From Rotaria macrura (Eukaryota > Rotifera > Eurotatoria > Philodinida > Philodinidae): DNA of 64,000 bases. The stretch is from NCBI GenBank assembly GCA_900239685.1, contig OENT01000334.1, positions 1-64,000 of the forward strand. Reading direction: 5' to 3'. This document shows, piece by piece, positions 38,316-50,790 of the stretch (its first letter is position 1; every line of letters starts with the position of its first letter). A program made the position numbers and the translations under genes. Under the pieces are notes generated by a model, which had not been told where the DNA came from, ran no database searches, and saw only the letters and a program-made list of their open reading frames with translations.

Positions 38316-41300
38316 ATGGGTCAAAAAAGTAGGTAAGTGATGATCCTATTATAGTTTCCTTATTGAAAATATGATCTCCTTTGCTGCTTTAACGGCTAAT
38401 CGAAATAAAAACTATAGAACAATGGACAAATATTTTCTTCAAAGCATGACATTATTTTGGTTTTTTACTAAAAATAAGCAAACGTGATCATATAAGCCTT
38501 TTATAGTTATTTATCCATAGGTTTGAACTCGAACAAAAAATTTTTCAATAAATAGTAAATTATTAATAATTGAACATGTTAATAGAGACACAGATGTGTG
38601 TTTAATTTTTTCAGTAGAAAGATCATGTAACTAATCGAAGAGTACTATGTCAGAATCCCTCGACTAATAATATGATGAATCGGATGAGATTGAATTTCAA
38701 AGTAATCATACATAACTACAAACAACACTCGTGTACAAAGTTCAATTTAATTCACTGAACTAATATTAAGATAGAAGTTGTGAGAACGAACATATGGATT
38801 TTCTTCCTACGAGTGCTAGTGGGAAAATGGTTCAAAGCCAACAAAAACTTAAATAAACTTGGCTGGGAATATATATGAGAGATGACGAAAACGAAACAGT
38901 ATACGATGTAGATTGGATTGATTCAAGAGATATTTTTGTCCATGTTGCCTTACTCGGTTCGAAAGTCGAAAAACTAACTAGATCCAATTTATTAGTATTT
39001 AAAGCAGTACAATAATCGAATGTGCTCGATCCATATTTTTAATGTACGATGTGCATATAAATTTTCTTATTTGTATTATTGACAACACTCGTTTCACAAG
39101 ATTGTTGTCGTCTACTATATGTGTATGTTCTAGCTCGAATAAAGATTTTAATCGTGTACTCGCCAATCAACCGCGAAAATCAATTGGTATGCAGAAATTC
39201 GAATTACATAATAGTGTTTCACAAGAATTGCCCAAAGATAGACTTTCTGTAAGTATCTATTTTCATGTTCTTATGACAGTAACTTGCTGAATCTGACTTT
39301 ACTTATAGCTAAGTGGAAATGTATTTCAATATATAAGTACACATTTCAACGTTCTTATTGTGTTCTTTTTTTCACATTCATTTATACAATAGTGTAACTA
39401 TGTAGTTTACACAGAAAGTATACGAACACCCTTTAGGAAACAATATTTAATACAGAAAATATTTCAAAAAAAAATTTCCTTAGAAGAGTTTTGATCTGTA
39501 ATAAACATTATAAAAAAATTATTTCTATTTAAAAATATAAAAACACAAAATATTAATGGGATAGTACTTGTATTCAGACAAGTCTGTTTTTCAATTTACA
39601 TTAGAAACTACGTTCATGTACTTCCGATAATAAATATCTGTTCGGTATGTATTCTTGTAACAGTCCATTGTTACTCGTAAAGTCTAAAAGTAATTATTAG
39701 TAGCATAGCTAGTGTCGAATTTTTATACTTTTTTCAAATTTGAAATGGATGATACATACTAGAAATAATAATCTTAAAATTCTCCTAAACAATAGGAATT
39801 TATATATATATATATATATATATGTCATTTTATGAATGAATAGATTCCAACTCCTGTGTATCTACGGCAAAGTCAACATCGAAATGAAAATCCACCTGTT
39901 TTTCAATCGAATCCGTTGCTGGCAGTCAACAAACAATTCCGACCTATTCAAATAGTAAAGGAGGTGACTATCGTTTGTATTTTTAAAATTTCTTATAAAA
40001 GCTTTGACGAAAATTTTAGGACAATGCATCATTAGCTGATGAAACAAGAACTATATTCTCCATTGTTAGCGATGCAGTCGACAAAACACCAAAACAAGAA
40101 CAGCCACAGAACGATATAATAAAGAAAAGTGTATCTCATTTTGTTCAGTATGATACACAAAGGAACAATCAAGTGAATAACAGAAATGCTCTGGTTATTT
40201 CTCGTTCTACTATCGACAAAAATGATCAACGATTTTCGAAAAATAATCCATCGACATCATTTCAACCTCGACGCTCTCTAGTGAAACATAATGGAGAAAA
40301 GTTTTTCGTCGAACATACAGAGCGTAGAGAAGAGCGTTATATACAGTATTTCGATGAAAAGATGCAACGGATGAGATTTTTTGTAGTTATTGATTGTACA
40401 CCAAGTACCGTTATACGACCATTTAGAGATAAATCTGAAATTCAATCACAAACTTCTACTCTACAAGATACATGTCTTCCTTATCATCGAAGAAATCAGC
40501 ATTCTATGCATAAAAAACGTTTCAATCCCGAATTAAAAACAAAGATGTCTTCCAAAATGGATACTAAACGAAATCGAAGTAAATATCTGAATGTTTTTGA
40601 TTTGTGTGGAATACTTCTTGAATTAGGGATTAGTTTGTATTTATGAGTCATAAGTTTATGCTTTTGCTCTTAAAAAGATTTGAAATAAGCTGAAGGCAAA
40701 AAACTATAGATAAACATATGAAACTTCAACTGAATCCATAGTCATGTCAATGTCATTGTTGAATATAATGCACATATCCTTGACTCGTAACGTTCCACAA
40801 AAAAGCATTCTTGTAGAATTTCTTACCATTCTATGTCTATTAGAGCATGGGGTGATTTTTCGATTAACAATATAAACTACTACGTAGTAATGCAAGCAAT
40901 CTTTAAGGGTAGTCGCCTCAAGTAATGATGCAATACTTGTTATCTAATCAGTTTAGTAGTCCACATTCAAATTACCTCATACATCTAAATGAAGTCCAAC
41001 CGATTGAATTCATTAATTCTGACAAGACTAATCTCTAAAAATGCTCCTATTGATTCACATTATGTATCCAATCAGATAATATTCATTCATGTTGTGCCTT
41101 GTAGAATCATCTGTGCTGGAAGTACCAATGACAACATTTTCCGATTATGATTTGTCTTCATCTTACGAGGATTCCTTGGGTAAATATTAAACGTTCGAGA
41201 GGATATCAATCCGATAGTATTTGTCTAGATTCCGGTGAAGAAATCAAAAAGAAAGGTAATGAAGATATTGATCAAATATTAAGAGCATACGCAGATCGTA

Positions 41301-41739
41301 ATGCTCAAAGAAGAGGACCACACCCATACGCCTTGAATAATCAAAATACTACAAAATGTTCAAACCGACGAATAGACGAATACAATTTACCAACTGTATT
41401 CGATCCAGTAGTTCGACTTCATCCACACTTCAATCATCAATATTCGAATCGGTGCATCACTAACAAGTGAATATTCAATATTGAGAGAAACTATAGGATT
41501 AACTATTCATATGGCTAATATTTAGTTGTGCACAAACAATGGCGAACAAACGAAGATCTCAACCCTATGCTAATTCTAATCATGCACAAAGTCCATTAGT
41601 TATGAAACAATCAAGTAAATTTTGTTGTGATTGTTATCCTTTTCATCAGTTTTTAATCTGGGCATTCTGTTTAGAAGGAAATTCACATTCTTATCCATAC
41701 GAATTCTATTCAAGTCTTTACGATGTACAAGTGAAATAG
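38316..41739 (+). CDS. Orphan protein with N-myristoylation-type start
   Basis: I do not recognise this protein. Seven coding exons, 38316-38332, 39134-39248, 39844-39963, 40020-40578, 41105-41179, 41229-41466 and 41526-41739, join in phase to 1338 nt, 445 aa. The first coding exon has 17 nt and reads MGQKS before the splice, giving MGQKSSS, a Met-Gly-x-x-x-Ser start that fits N-myristoylation; the join to exon 2 rests on phase and on strong splice signals (AG before GTAAGT, CTAG acceptor). The protein is hydrophilic and rich in Gln, Asn, Ser and basic residues, with no membrane segment or signal peptide. Residues about 160-215 are the most ordered-looking (for example RYIQYFDEKMQRMRFFVV). 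Near the C-terminus lies a Cys-rich, aromatic part (FCCDCYPFHQFLIWAFC, about 410-426). It starts 360 bases after the p140Cap-like gene on the same strand. A polyadenylation signal at 41796-41801 follows the stop. Models ending at the TGA at 41468-41470 are possible. Confidence 0.7.
39800..39823. repeat. (TA)12 microsatellite
   Basis: In an intron of the orphan gene, 20 bases before the acceptor of its third exon, so it overlaps the usual branch-point area. Confidence 0.85.
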
Positions 41740-44381
41740 CTGCCATTTTCTTTTGCGATATTGCCAATCATATGATTCTTTCTTTGTTCTATAAAAATAA
41801 ATAAGTACACGACACATGCTTAAAATGGTTCTTGTGCTACAGTAATATTGGGTTCGTTTTAATTAAAGCAAATGAAGCAATTGACATTATATTAGTAACT
41901 GCAAATCCTAGGATTTCTTCGTAAAGAAATTGAAGTAAGATTTGTATCTAGAATTAAATCCTTACTTAAGTACGAGATACAAATCATTGTAAAGTTTATA
42001 AGTAAACATCGTCACTTTCGATTTTGAAATAGACTTCCTTCACTCGATTTGTTACTTCGTTTCGCTCATTGAACATTGATGTTCAAACATTTAAACTAAT
42101 TTTATTTTGCTTTTTTGTTGACTGCAACGTAGGATGCTTCACTATGGCTTGTAAAAATCAATCGTCGTTTCAATGCAATGAAAGAACGAAATCATCAAAG
42201 CTTATGTTAGTTTAAGAAAAACCAATGGGGAGTTTCGATAATATTTTCGAAGTAAAATTTAAGTTTTATCGAATATTTATTAATCGATTTCTTTTGTTGA
42301 TACTCATGCGAAGATGAATTCCAGGCTTGCATAGGATGAAATAAAACAATTATAAAACATTCAGCATGACCCGTAATTATAAGAATTGTGATGAACAGAA
42401 AAATAAGTTGTAAGAATGATTTTTCTGTCTATTGAGATTATTCATCTTTATTCAATAAATCTTCGAATATTACGTTTCATCGTAGATAAATTTAGCGTTT
42501 AATTTAGTCTTCTTAAAATAAAAAATCATTCATAGGAACTGTACTGCTAAAGCAGTGGTATTGTGACACAAGACTTAATTTTAGATATACACTTGCAAAT
42601 TCACTATACACCGAGTAAATATGAAATAATAATACAAAGAATCATTTTATTCGTTAGAAGTACATGCTAATGCAACCACAACGAGTCTCCTATCATAGTA
42701 AGGCACGAATATAATATTTACTAAAATGAAAACCAAAATTAAATTATGAAAATTCATGACTAACATCATTCTGTCATTAAGATGAATAATAAACAATGAA
42801 GATATAAACAAACTTGCCAATATAGAATTTTATATGTCGATAAACTGTAAGTCACATTCTAATTGAATAAATGAGATAAAAAGCATTGACAAATATTTAA
42901 CGAGAATATGACATTAGAAAAACAATACTAATTCTCAATATTAAGATCAAAATAGATTCGGTAGTCAACTAAACAGGAAAAAATAGTTTTATTTTTAAAT
43001 AGATACTTTATTATTTCACCTTAATTCTAAAAAAAAAGGCACGATCCGAACCCGTTACAATTCAATAGATTTCAGTTGTAAATGAAATAACATAACTTTG
43101 TTGATCACTAGAAGTAAACGAACGTTGATCTTTTATAGTTGTGCGTACCGTAAAATGAATTCATATCTTACATTTAACATCAACCTGTAAACTAGTCGTT
43201 CTATAAGAAATGAATCATTCAATGAAGTAAGACATTGAAAAGCATTGTTAAATTTATTGTTATGAAAAGTTGTCGAATGAAATTCAATAACAGATTTGCT
43301 TACAAAAACGCTCTTTAATTCAAAGTCAACTTTACGAATCATGGAGACATTCTACATTGTTTCTTTCCTAGAAAAACCGCGAGTATTTTAGCTTCTCCCC
43401 TAATTTGAGAATCTTATATTGAATCTTTACACATAAATGATTTCCAATGTAATCTTTTCAGTAAGTAATATAAATGATTCAAGAATCCAGCTAAGATGAG
43501 GGAACAATGATGCTATCAGCTTCATATATGTAGCACACAACAAAAAAACGGCCACAACATGTCCGTACTGCTGAATGTCTTATAGTCGTAGAAATTTATG
43601 AACAATGTTCACTTTATTATTCTGATGCCTGTATTCTTTATCGTCTTTACAATGAATATTAACACGATCACAATACAGTCTGATACATTGCGATCGATGA
43701 TAAAATAACTTCAGTTTTTCTCGAAGAAATACATATACACCTACTACATATGAACAGTTTTATCAGTTCCGAATATTTGTCGTTTGACATGTTTGAATGT
43801 ACACACAAATCAAGATATTACTAGTGAATAACATGTAACTGAAATCGATATCAGCCAAAAAGAGTTAATTACAATGTACATCAATTGTGATGTTCTTAAG
43901 CAGACGTTTTTCTACAATGAACTGGAATGTATGTTCAAGAGATGGTAATAATTAATAATCTGTTGACGGATTCTTCTTCCTTGTTCTATTCATTCCTTGC
44001 GTATGATGAATAGAACTCATTGATGCGAAAAGATCTGATTCAATCTAAATATTAAAACGACGGATATCCTCGGATAAAAATATAACTGTAGGAATAAATC
44101 GATGATTTCATCAGTCTATTGTGTTAGATCATGTATTGATACCGATAAACACACACAAGTCATAGTCATGAGAACAAATCATGCTCTTAAATGTAGATAG
44201 GTATCTTTCATACTACGTAGTTTTGATAGTTCAAATAAAAAAAAGAATCATTCAATTTTGTCTTTATCTAGCTAAATCTATTATAAATGTGTCGTTCTTT
44301 TCCATTAAATAAAACAAATAATATACATATAAAATATTTCTGAATCTGACATTTAGCTTGTTTATACATTAATATTTAAAA
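41740..44381. other. Convergent intergenic spacer
   Basis: This 2.6 kb spacer lies between the 3-prime ends of the orphan gene (plus) and the TopBP1-like gene (minus). Open frames are short. I looked on the minus strand for further BRCT exons that would extend the TopBP1-like protein and found none. AATAAA at 41796-41801 belongs to the orphan gene. Confidence 0.55.
41796..41801 (+). promoter_or_regulatory. Polyadenylation signal AATAAA of the orphan gene
   Basis: AATAAATAA about 57 nt after the last stop of the orphan gene, which supports ending the gene at 41739 rather than at the earlier TGA. Confidence 0.5.
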
Positions 44382-45664
44382 TTAGGTTCGACATCTTTTT
44401 ACATGAAAAGATTCATCAAAATTTGAATCGAGTAGTGGCCTTTTGAGTACAGATTTTGTTTCATCCCCTGAAGATTGGTTTTGAATACTAATAGCGTGTT
44501 CATCTTCATCTGTCATTTTCTTCCGTTCCGCTTGCATTGCATCATCAAGCCATTCAACACGCATCGATGGCTCGTTATTTGTACTATGGTTATTATTATT
44601 ATTATTATTATTATTCATATTACTTCTTGATCGGATGATTTGCAATGATTTTCTATTCTGTTCATCATCCATGAGTGATGAACGACAGGTGGACGTATTA
44701 CTATTGCTAGTATTGTTATTAAGAAATTGAGCTAAAGATGATTCAAGATCATTCAACATTGTTTCCGCTTCATTCGAAATTTGTAATGATTTCTTCGGAG
44801 AAGATGGCATGACTTTCGGTGATGAATTTGGAATAGGAGGTATTTGTACAGTCATATGTGGCTTTGTTTTATTAGTAACGATTGGTATAATACGATAATT
44901 TTGAACTGGCTTTAACGATGTAATAGGTTTCGTGATTGGCAATGAGGGGATATGATTCTCTTCGTCTTCATCATCCTCACCAACACAGACAAAAGTCTAC
45001 AAGAAAATGACATGAATATGTAATTGATTCTATTGAAGAATTGAATCGATTTTTTTCTGTGAATCTCAAATAGTTCGTCAATAAGAACGAGATGAACAAT
45101 TATTTCGCATAATCCGAAACTATAAAGTACTTCGAACATTTTCTTCTTGATGGTCTTCGTATGACACCTGCTTTTTCTTTTGTAACTTATATGACTTACC
45201 AAAGATCGTTTTGGATCATAAGTCGTAGCATACAACTTTTCGGCTACACGTTGTCCAAATTTTTGACAAGCTTGCAACCATGCGGGATGTACACAGACTG
45301 CTCGATATTCTTCAGCTTTTCTATATTCTTTTCCTCGTTTGCTTAGTTTTCCCTATGAAAGAAAAGTCAAACACAATTATTTTTATTCATATTATCTGTA
45401 AGATAATATAAACGTTATTTACTTGACAAATATAATGAGTAAAAGGTACATCGAATATCCAAACAAACTTTCCACCAAGTGCTGTACATTGTTGATGTAA
45501 ATTCATTCTGATCGATACTAATTGTTGACTAACAAAAATGATTACACCTTGTAGAGGAGACTTTGTTCTTGTCGGCTAAAACATTATTTCAACAAACGAA
45601 AAACAATCAAATTAATCATTAATTTCTTTTTTTAAATTACTGTTGATTGAACTTCTTCTGACAT
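44382..45664 (-). CDS. TopBP1-like protein with a single BRCT6-type domain
   Basis: TopBP1 is a nine-BRCT scaffold of replication initiation and ATR checkpoint signalling. Four exons, 45664-45641, 45575-45423, 45352-45200 and 44996-44382, join with every junction between codons: 945 nt, 314 aa. Residues about 17-105 form one BRCT domain closest to TopBP1 BRCT6: PLQGVIIFVSQQL for human PLKGVVIYVSKKL, then ALGGKFVWIFDVPFTHYIC, VHPAWLQAC with the conserved Trp84, and LYATTYDPKRSL for LYPHTYNPKMSL. Downstream, VEWLDDAMQAERKKM matches the human linker WDDPTAREERARLA. The protein then ends in a basic KRCRT after a nine-Asn run, so BRCT0-5 and BRCT7-8 are absent. No further exon was seen within about 2.5 kb on either side. 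It may be a split or partial copy of TopBP1, or a separate small family member. Confidence 0.78.
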
Positions 45665-48244
45665 TGTCGAACACTCTTTTTTCGAGACAAACGAAATTCT
45701 CGAACTAGCTAGTCATGCTGATTTCACCAATGAAGTATCGACACAAACTAAAGACATCTGCAGGACATTCAGATATAGACCAATTATGTCTCTTAGGCAT
45801 TTTTTGACTCGTCAAAATATTATGTAGATATGGGCTAGATAAAAGCAAGTTATGCACAACATTCATTCATCAACAGACACACTACGCTACATAAGAAACT
45901 AAATATACACGTATATACATATGTGTAATCCTTAGTAGTTAAAACCAATAGGACCATGATCCATTATTTACTATTATTCATCCAGCAAGCATTTCACACG
46001 ACATAGAATGTATGATTTGATGCACATGAATGATGTTATTGGTGAGAGACGAGTTACAAATACTTTTGCAAGAGGTTTCTGTACTGTTAGGAGTAATTCT
46101 AGTCTCCAGTTCAAGTGATGGAAAACTTTGGTAGGAAAATAGTTCAAAATTATTAAGGAGCTGAGTTAAAGTAATCTATTAAATCAAAATTAAGTAAAAA
46201 TGTGCTTCATACATGTACAGGCTCCTTTTATGCGTAATCAAAGAAAAAAAAGCTATTAATTGCATGGGAAAACTGAAATTCTTTCTTAAAAACAACTGAA
46301 CGTAGCATAGGTGCACAAAGCATTATCGTGAATTCATAGTAATTCGTCAACATATTTGGATCTTGTGTAAACACAATAAAAATTACATTGTGAGAATCAG
46401 AAAGTGATGTAGAGCCTGAGTAGAGCAAAACAAAAGATCTAAGTCAGCTGTTTTATTATAGAAGTAAAATGTTTCCAAAAATAACCATGTCGACAAAGAA
46501 AATTTTCTTTTTGTTTTATTTCTTTTTACTGTGAGAGGTAAAAATTTGTAAGATGAGTTGAGCTCATTTATATATTGCGTATATAGGTGATACAAGAACA
46601 ACAAAAGAAACCACATCTCATTAAACTGACTATCAATTCTATTTTCGATGATTAGAAAACAAGTATTCATGTTATCTTTAGTAAAGATATAGTCAAATCA
46701 TAATCTACATCAGTATTATATTGAGTATATCTTAGTAAATGAACACAGTCATAGGTGTAGAAATCATTTATTTATTAATTTACAATCATACAATAAAAAT
46801 GATTCTATTCCTACTATGTATGTTTACACATGTTGTTAATGCACAAAAGAAAATAATTTAGCAAATCAGAAAACAAAGACTCTGTTATCATCTGTAATTC
46901 AAACCATAGTATAGTACAGAGTACCTATAAATAAAGAGAAGATTTCAAACTGAACTAATACTTTGTAAACTAGATAAATACCGTTTTAGTTGGAAATCGA
47001 TTGCGACAGCTGAGATATGGACGTAGAAATGTATTTGAAACTTCTATTACTATTCTACGAAACGTATTTTTAACAAAAATATGTGATCATCATCATCACG
47101 ATTGATAAATAATTCTATATGAAGGAGACATACCTACGCAGAACTTTTTTATTAGAAAAATGCAAGAGGGAAATTCTCATTTAAGAATTTGAATAGATAA
47201 CAAAACACGCTTTACTGCGACATTAAATCGGAATAGTAAGAGGACAATTTTAGAGTACCACTATATGAATCTTTTCTCGGATTAAAACTCAATTAGTAAG
47301 TCATCGATTTTCAAAAATTCTTAAGATAAAGGCTTTCATTACATAAATTTCAATCACTGAGAGTTTATGAAAATAGTGGAATGTATTCTTGAAATAAATC
47401 AATTTTTATAATTAGAAACAATAATATGAGTACTACTACAGCATTTTTTGATCGCGTACATAATCTTCTGTATCCACACATTATTTCTACATGACACACG
47501 TGCTTTTTCTATTCCATGTCACACATTGATAAGAATATTAGATATCTCCTCGAATGGCGTGACATGGATGAATTCTGAAATGGAAGGTATATACCTGTCA
47601 ATCGAAAACGAAATTGGTGAGAAGTTTAAATAGTTTTTTTTTAAATGAATCGATTGAAATTTTACATATTCTCTGTATCGCATGTATTGTAAAAGCATAA
47701 ATGCATAGATATGCATATATATTTTATTTAACAAGTCAGAGTATCATCCTCATCTTAATTTTAATTCTCTTGTTTTTTTTTGTCACTAGACCCCGTAATG
47801 CTTGAAGAAGCTCATGTGAAAAAATGTTTACGAATAATAAAAAATTGAAGAGATGAACGAATTAAACTGTTTGGAAAATAGACTTATTCGGTAACTAACT
47901 ATACTTAAATTCATTCTCATGACTTTTTGATGGATGAGATATTTTTCATGAGCAACTCGCGTATCAGATAAGATATCATATGAGGTTTGATATATTTTAT
48001 GTATCGAACGACCTCTTTTTTATGGCAGAGGCTCACTGTCGATTTCGCCTCAATGGCCAAAATATAATGTGTATATGTAAGTCAAACTATATATCTACAT
48101 ACATACAGATTAACTTTTTAAGGTTAGAAAACAAGAAGATGTTTTTTGTTTTACTTTCGCTGCTTTCGAATTAGTCCATTGTTATGTGATTATTTTCATA
48201 CACTCCATTTTTATTCTTTCTCTCTATTTTAAAACAAAAAGTCG
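45665..48244. other. Divergent intergenic spacer
   Basis: This 2.6 kb spacer lies between the 5-prime ends of the TopBP1-like gene (minus) and the C6orf120-like gene (plus). Minus-strand frames of 66 and 95 codons near 46228-46670 are hydrophobic and Phe/Leu-rich with no recognisable family. No gene is supported. Confidence 0.5.
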
Positions 48245-48988
48245 ATGCTCGCCTGCTGCTATCCATCAATCATATTTTATATTCTCTTGTTATATTTGTC
48301 ATGTTTGTCGTTGGGATATCAACGATCCCAAAGTGATTCAACAGTTACAAATGATGATTCACAAATTGAATCAAATATTGAACAAGAGTGGCAACCGAAA
48401 GATGATGATTATGTTGATGAATCAAAATTTAACAAAGCATCTTACCAACATGAGCAAGCTCTACTAGCAAATATTTATGCACCAAATCGAACATATATAT
48501 CAATGCATGATGACAGCATTAAACCATCAAATTTTTCATATTTTTCATTTAGTAATCCCGGTACATATAGACTTATTTTAATATCATTACGGGGCGATGC
48601 AGACTTGTATGCATCAACACGTCATAAATATGTTTCATATGATAATTATGAATATAGTTCGTGTACATGTGGTATTGATGAAATTTTTATTGATTATTAT
48701 ATTAAACGACCTATTTTTATTGGTGTATATGGCTATTCACAATATCAAATAAGTCATTATCGTTTATTAATTGAATTAGTTGACACAAGGATCGCAACAG
48801 ACGAAACTAATACAGAACAATCCACTGATGATAAATCTTATAAGTCGAAACAAGAACAACAAACATCACGAACTAATAAAAAACCTTCAACAGTTGTCGT
48901 CGAACATGGTGATGATGATGATGATCGACATTTACTGTGGAATATATTTGTATGGATTTTAAATTTTCTTGTCGAAGTTTTGACGTAG
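48245..48988 (+). CDS. C6orf120: UPF0669 family secreted protein (C6orf120 homologue)
   Basis: C6orf120 is a small secreted N-glycoprotein; apoptosis of T cells has been linked to it in mammals, but its molecular role is unclear. This single-exon frame encodes 247 aa (human 191). Residues 1-24 are a hydrophobic signal peptide ending near CLSLG. An acidic segment follows, then the conserved core: GTYRLILISLRGDADLYAS (human KIVLRMRSLKGDADLYVS), DNYEYSSCTCGIDEIFI (human DDYELQSATCGPDAVSI) and RPIFIGVYGYS (human RPVGIGVYGHP). Asn sites include NRT and NFS. A charged linker ends in a poly-Asp run and the family C-terminal hydrophobic helix LLWNIFVWILNFLVEVL, matching human VLWTILISILKLVLEIL. The extra length lies in the N-terminal acidic part and the linker. 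The start is the ATG that gives a clean signal peptide. AATAAA at 49113-49118. Confidence 0.9.
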   Translation: MLACCYPSIIFYILLLYLSCLSLGYQRSQSDSTVTNDDSQIESNIEQEWQPKDDDYVDESKFNKASYQHEQALLANIYAPNRTYISMHDDSIKPSNFSYFSFSNPGTYRLILISLRGDADLYASTRHKYVSYDNYEYSSCTCGIDEIFIDYYIKRPIFIGVYGYSQYQISHYRLLIELVDTRIATDETNTEQSTDDKSYKSKQEQQTSRTNKKPSTVVVEHGDDDDDRHLLWNIFVWILNFLVEVLT

Positions 48989-49112
48989 CAGGCTCTTTTG
49001 TTTTGGTATGATCTTGACTACTATTGTTTATACTGTTTTAATACATGTGATTAGTCGAAAAGATGACAAAAATTAAATACACTTTTCAAAAGTGTACCGT
49101 AACTAGTACACA

Positions 49113-49118
49113 AATAAA
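49113..49118 (+). promoter_or_regulatory. Polyadenylation signal AATAAA of the C6orf120 homologue
   Basis: AATAAA about 125 nt after the stop codon of the C6orf120 homologue, in an otherwise AT-rich flank. Confidence 0.5.
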
Positions 49119-49814
49119 AGCTACATTCAGTTTTTCTAATGCAAGTGAATAAGTGTATCTCTGTGAATTCAAGTTATAAATACTGAAAAAATAAATATGC
49201 TTTATTAGCAAATAAAGATAGGAAGTTGAAAAATAAGTTTGTTCGAACTCAGCTCTTCGTAAGAATGATTACCGACATCATCATCATCATAGATATGAAA
49301 TTCGGCAGCGTCTGTACAGTAGAGTTTCAGAACTATTATCATCTGCGGTTATAGATAAATAATCGAATTTTAAAAATAAGCAATTAATTACAATACATTT
49401 CGAGTACTAGTTCGAATCTGGAATAATCGAAGATCTATGCTGAGAATATATGGTGTCCCTTCCTGTCATAGACCCAATATAAAATAACGGAAGACCGTAT
49501 CGAGGATATTTCTAACAAAACTTTTATAGATCTCAAGATTTCGAGAATGAAAATTTAAAACACTGTGACCTATATTATATCTTGCTTCGAAAACCCTATA
49601 AACTGTCCGTCAAGTATACAGCATCATTTTGTTTTCTTGAACTTGTCGTTATTGAAATTTATAAAATAAACTGTCGGTTCTAATAGAAGAATTTCCCTAG
49701 TGGGATTTCAGAAGAGAATCATCTTTTCAAATCTCGGAACCCTTTGAAATTGCTAATTAATATTGGATAATCTATATTTTAATGCATACTTTCATCAAAA
49801 AAAATGAAGACTTT

Positions 49815-49949
49815 TACGTCAAAACCAATAAATGTGACAAGTTTCTTTTCGATGTCCTTGTCAATACAGGTGAAACTCATGTCATCAATAATCGTATCAT
49901 TCATTCATTTTCATTGCAATATCAAGAATATTTATTTGATCTAAAATAG
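49815..49949 (+). pseudogene. Possible retropepsin-like relic
   Basis: One plus frame reads FLFDVLVNTGETHVINN and stays open to a TAG near 49947-49949. It resembles the active-site region of retroelement aspartic proteases (hydrophobic run, Asp-Thr-Gly, then a hydrophobic segment), but the catalytic Asp position holds Asn and no reverse transcriptase follows. It is at best a dead fragment. Confidence 0.3.
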
Positions 49950-50025
49950 TAGATGTGTTGTCTGCAGATGATTCACATCGAAATTTGAAATACTCATTGT
50001 TAGCATCACTTCTGAATCGGGTCTA

Positions 50026-50099
50026 CGAAAGTTGCTCACGGAAAGATGCGCACGTGAAAGTTGCGCACGACGAAAATTACGCACGGAAAGATGCGCATG
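50026..50099 (+). repeat. Left terminal inverted repeat with tandem GCGCAC units
   Basis: Five adjoining units of 14-16 bases, of the type GAAAGATGCGCACG or GAAAGTTGCGCACG, make an unusually GC-rich island in AT-rich DNA. Some units differ by one base (CTCAC, TACGCAC). Confidence 0.85.
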
Positions 50100-50320
50100 A
50101 GATATTTAACTTTTGTTTCATGGTAGAAAATAATCAAAACAACACAAGATACAGGGAAACATTCGAACAGTTTTAATCGAAATTGAATATGAATTATGGT
50201 GAGAGATGTATAATAAGTACAGATGATTATCCTGTCAAATGACTAACGATTTTTGATCAATCAATAACTGATCCGTTTGATACTTTGTCGCAATTGAGTT
50301 AAGCTCATTTCGATAAAAAA

Positions 50321-50572
50321 ATGTTCTCTTTAAAAGAACACACAAGAGATCGAACTAACAGAACTGATCAATCTCTATATTATTCAATCATGTCTACTGC
50401 TGTTCAATTTACTACTACAGAGAAAGGTCGACCGTTAATGCTGGTGAACCTGTTTCAAAGAAAAAAAAAATATCAACATCTTGACAACCGTTTACAAAAT
50501 CTCGTCTCGAATCCTCACCGCAACATTATTGATCAAATCACGACTTTAGCACATAATATTACTCTATATTAG
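50321..50572 (+). pseudogene. Possible FLYWCH-type fragment inside the inverted-repeat element
   Basis: An 83-codon frame lies between the inverted repeats. FTTTEKGRPLMLVN resembles the first strand of FLYWCH fingers. After a run of ten A the Trp, Cys and His expected in the finger are missing, which suggests a slippage frameshift and decay. The call rests on a short match. Confidence 0.3.
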
Positions 50573-50745
50573 ATATCCTCATTAAAAATATCCATTATAA
50601 CCATATAATCACTATGATCGCGATAGTTTATGTGTCTATTTTTTTCTCTGTTCACAAGTCTATATGTTTCAATATATGATTTAAAAAATAAAATAAAGCT
50701 AATAAAATTTTTTTTCGCTAAATATTTGATAACGTTTCACACTTC

Positions 50746-50790
50746 GTGCGCATCTTTCCGTGCGCAACTTTCGTCGTGCGCAATTTTCGG
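50746..50790 (-). repeat. Right terminal inverted repeat with tandem GCGCAC units
   Basis: Three units on the minus strand, GAAAATTGCGCACG, ACGAAAGTTGCGCACG and GAAAGATGCGCACG, are inverted with respect to the left array. Confidence 0.85.
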
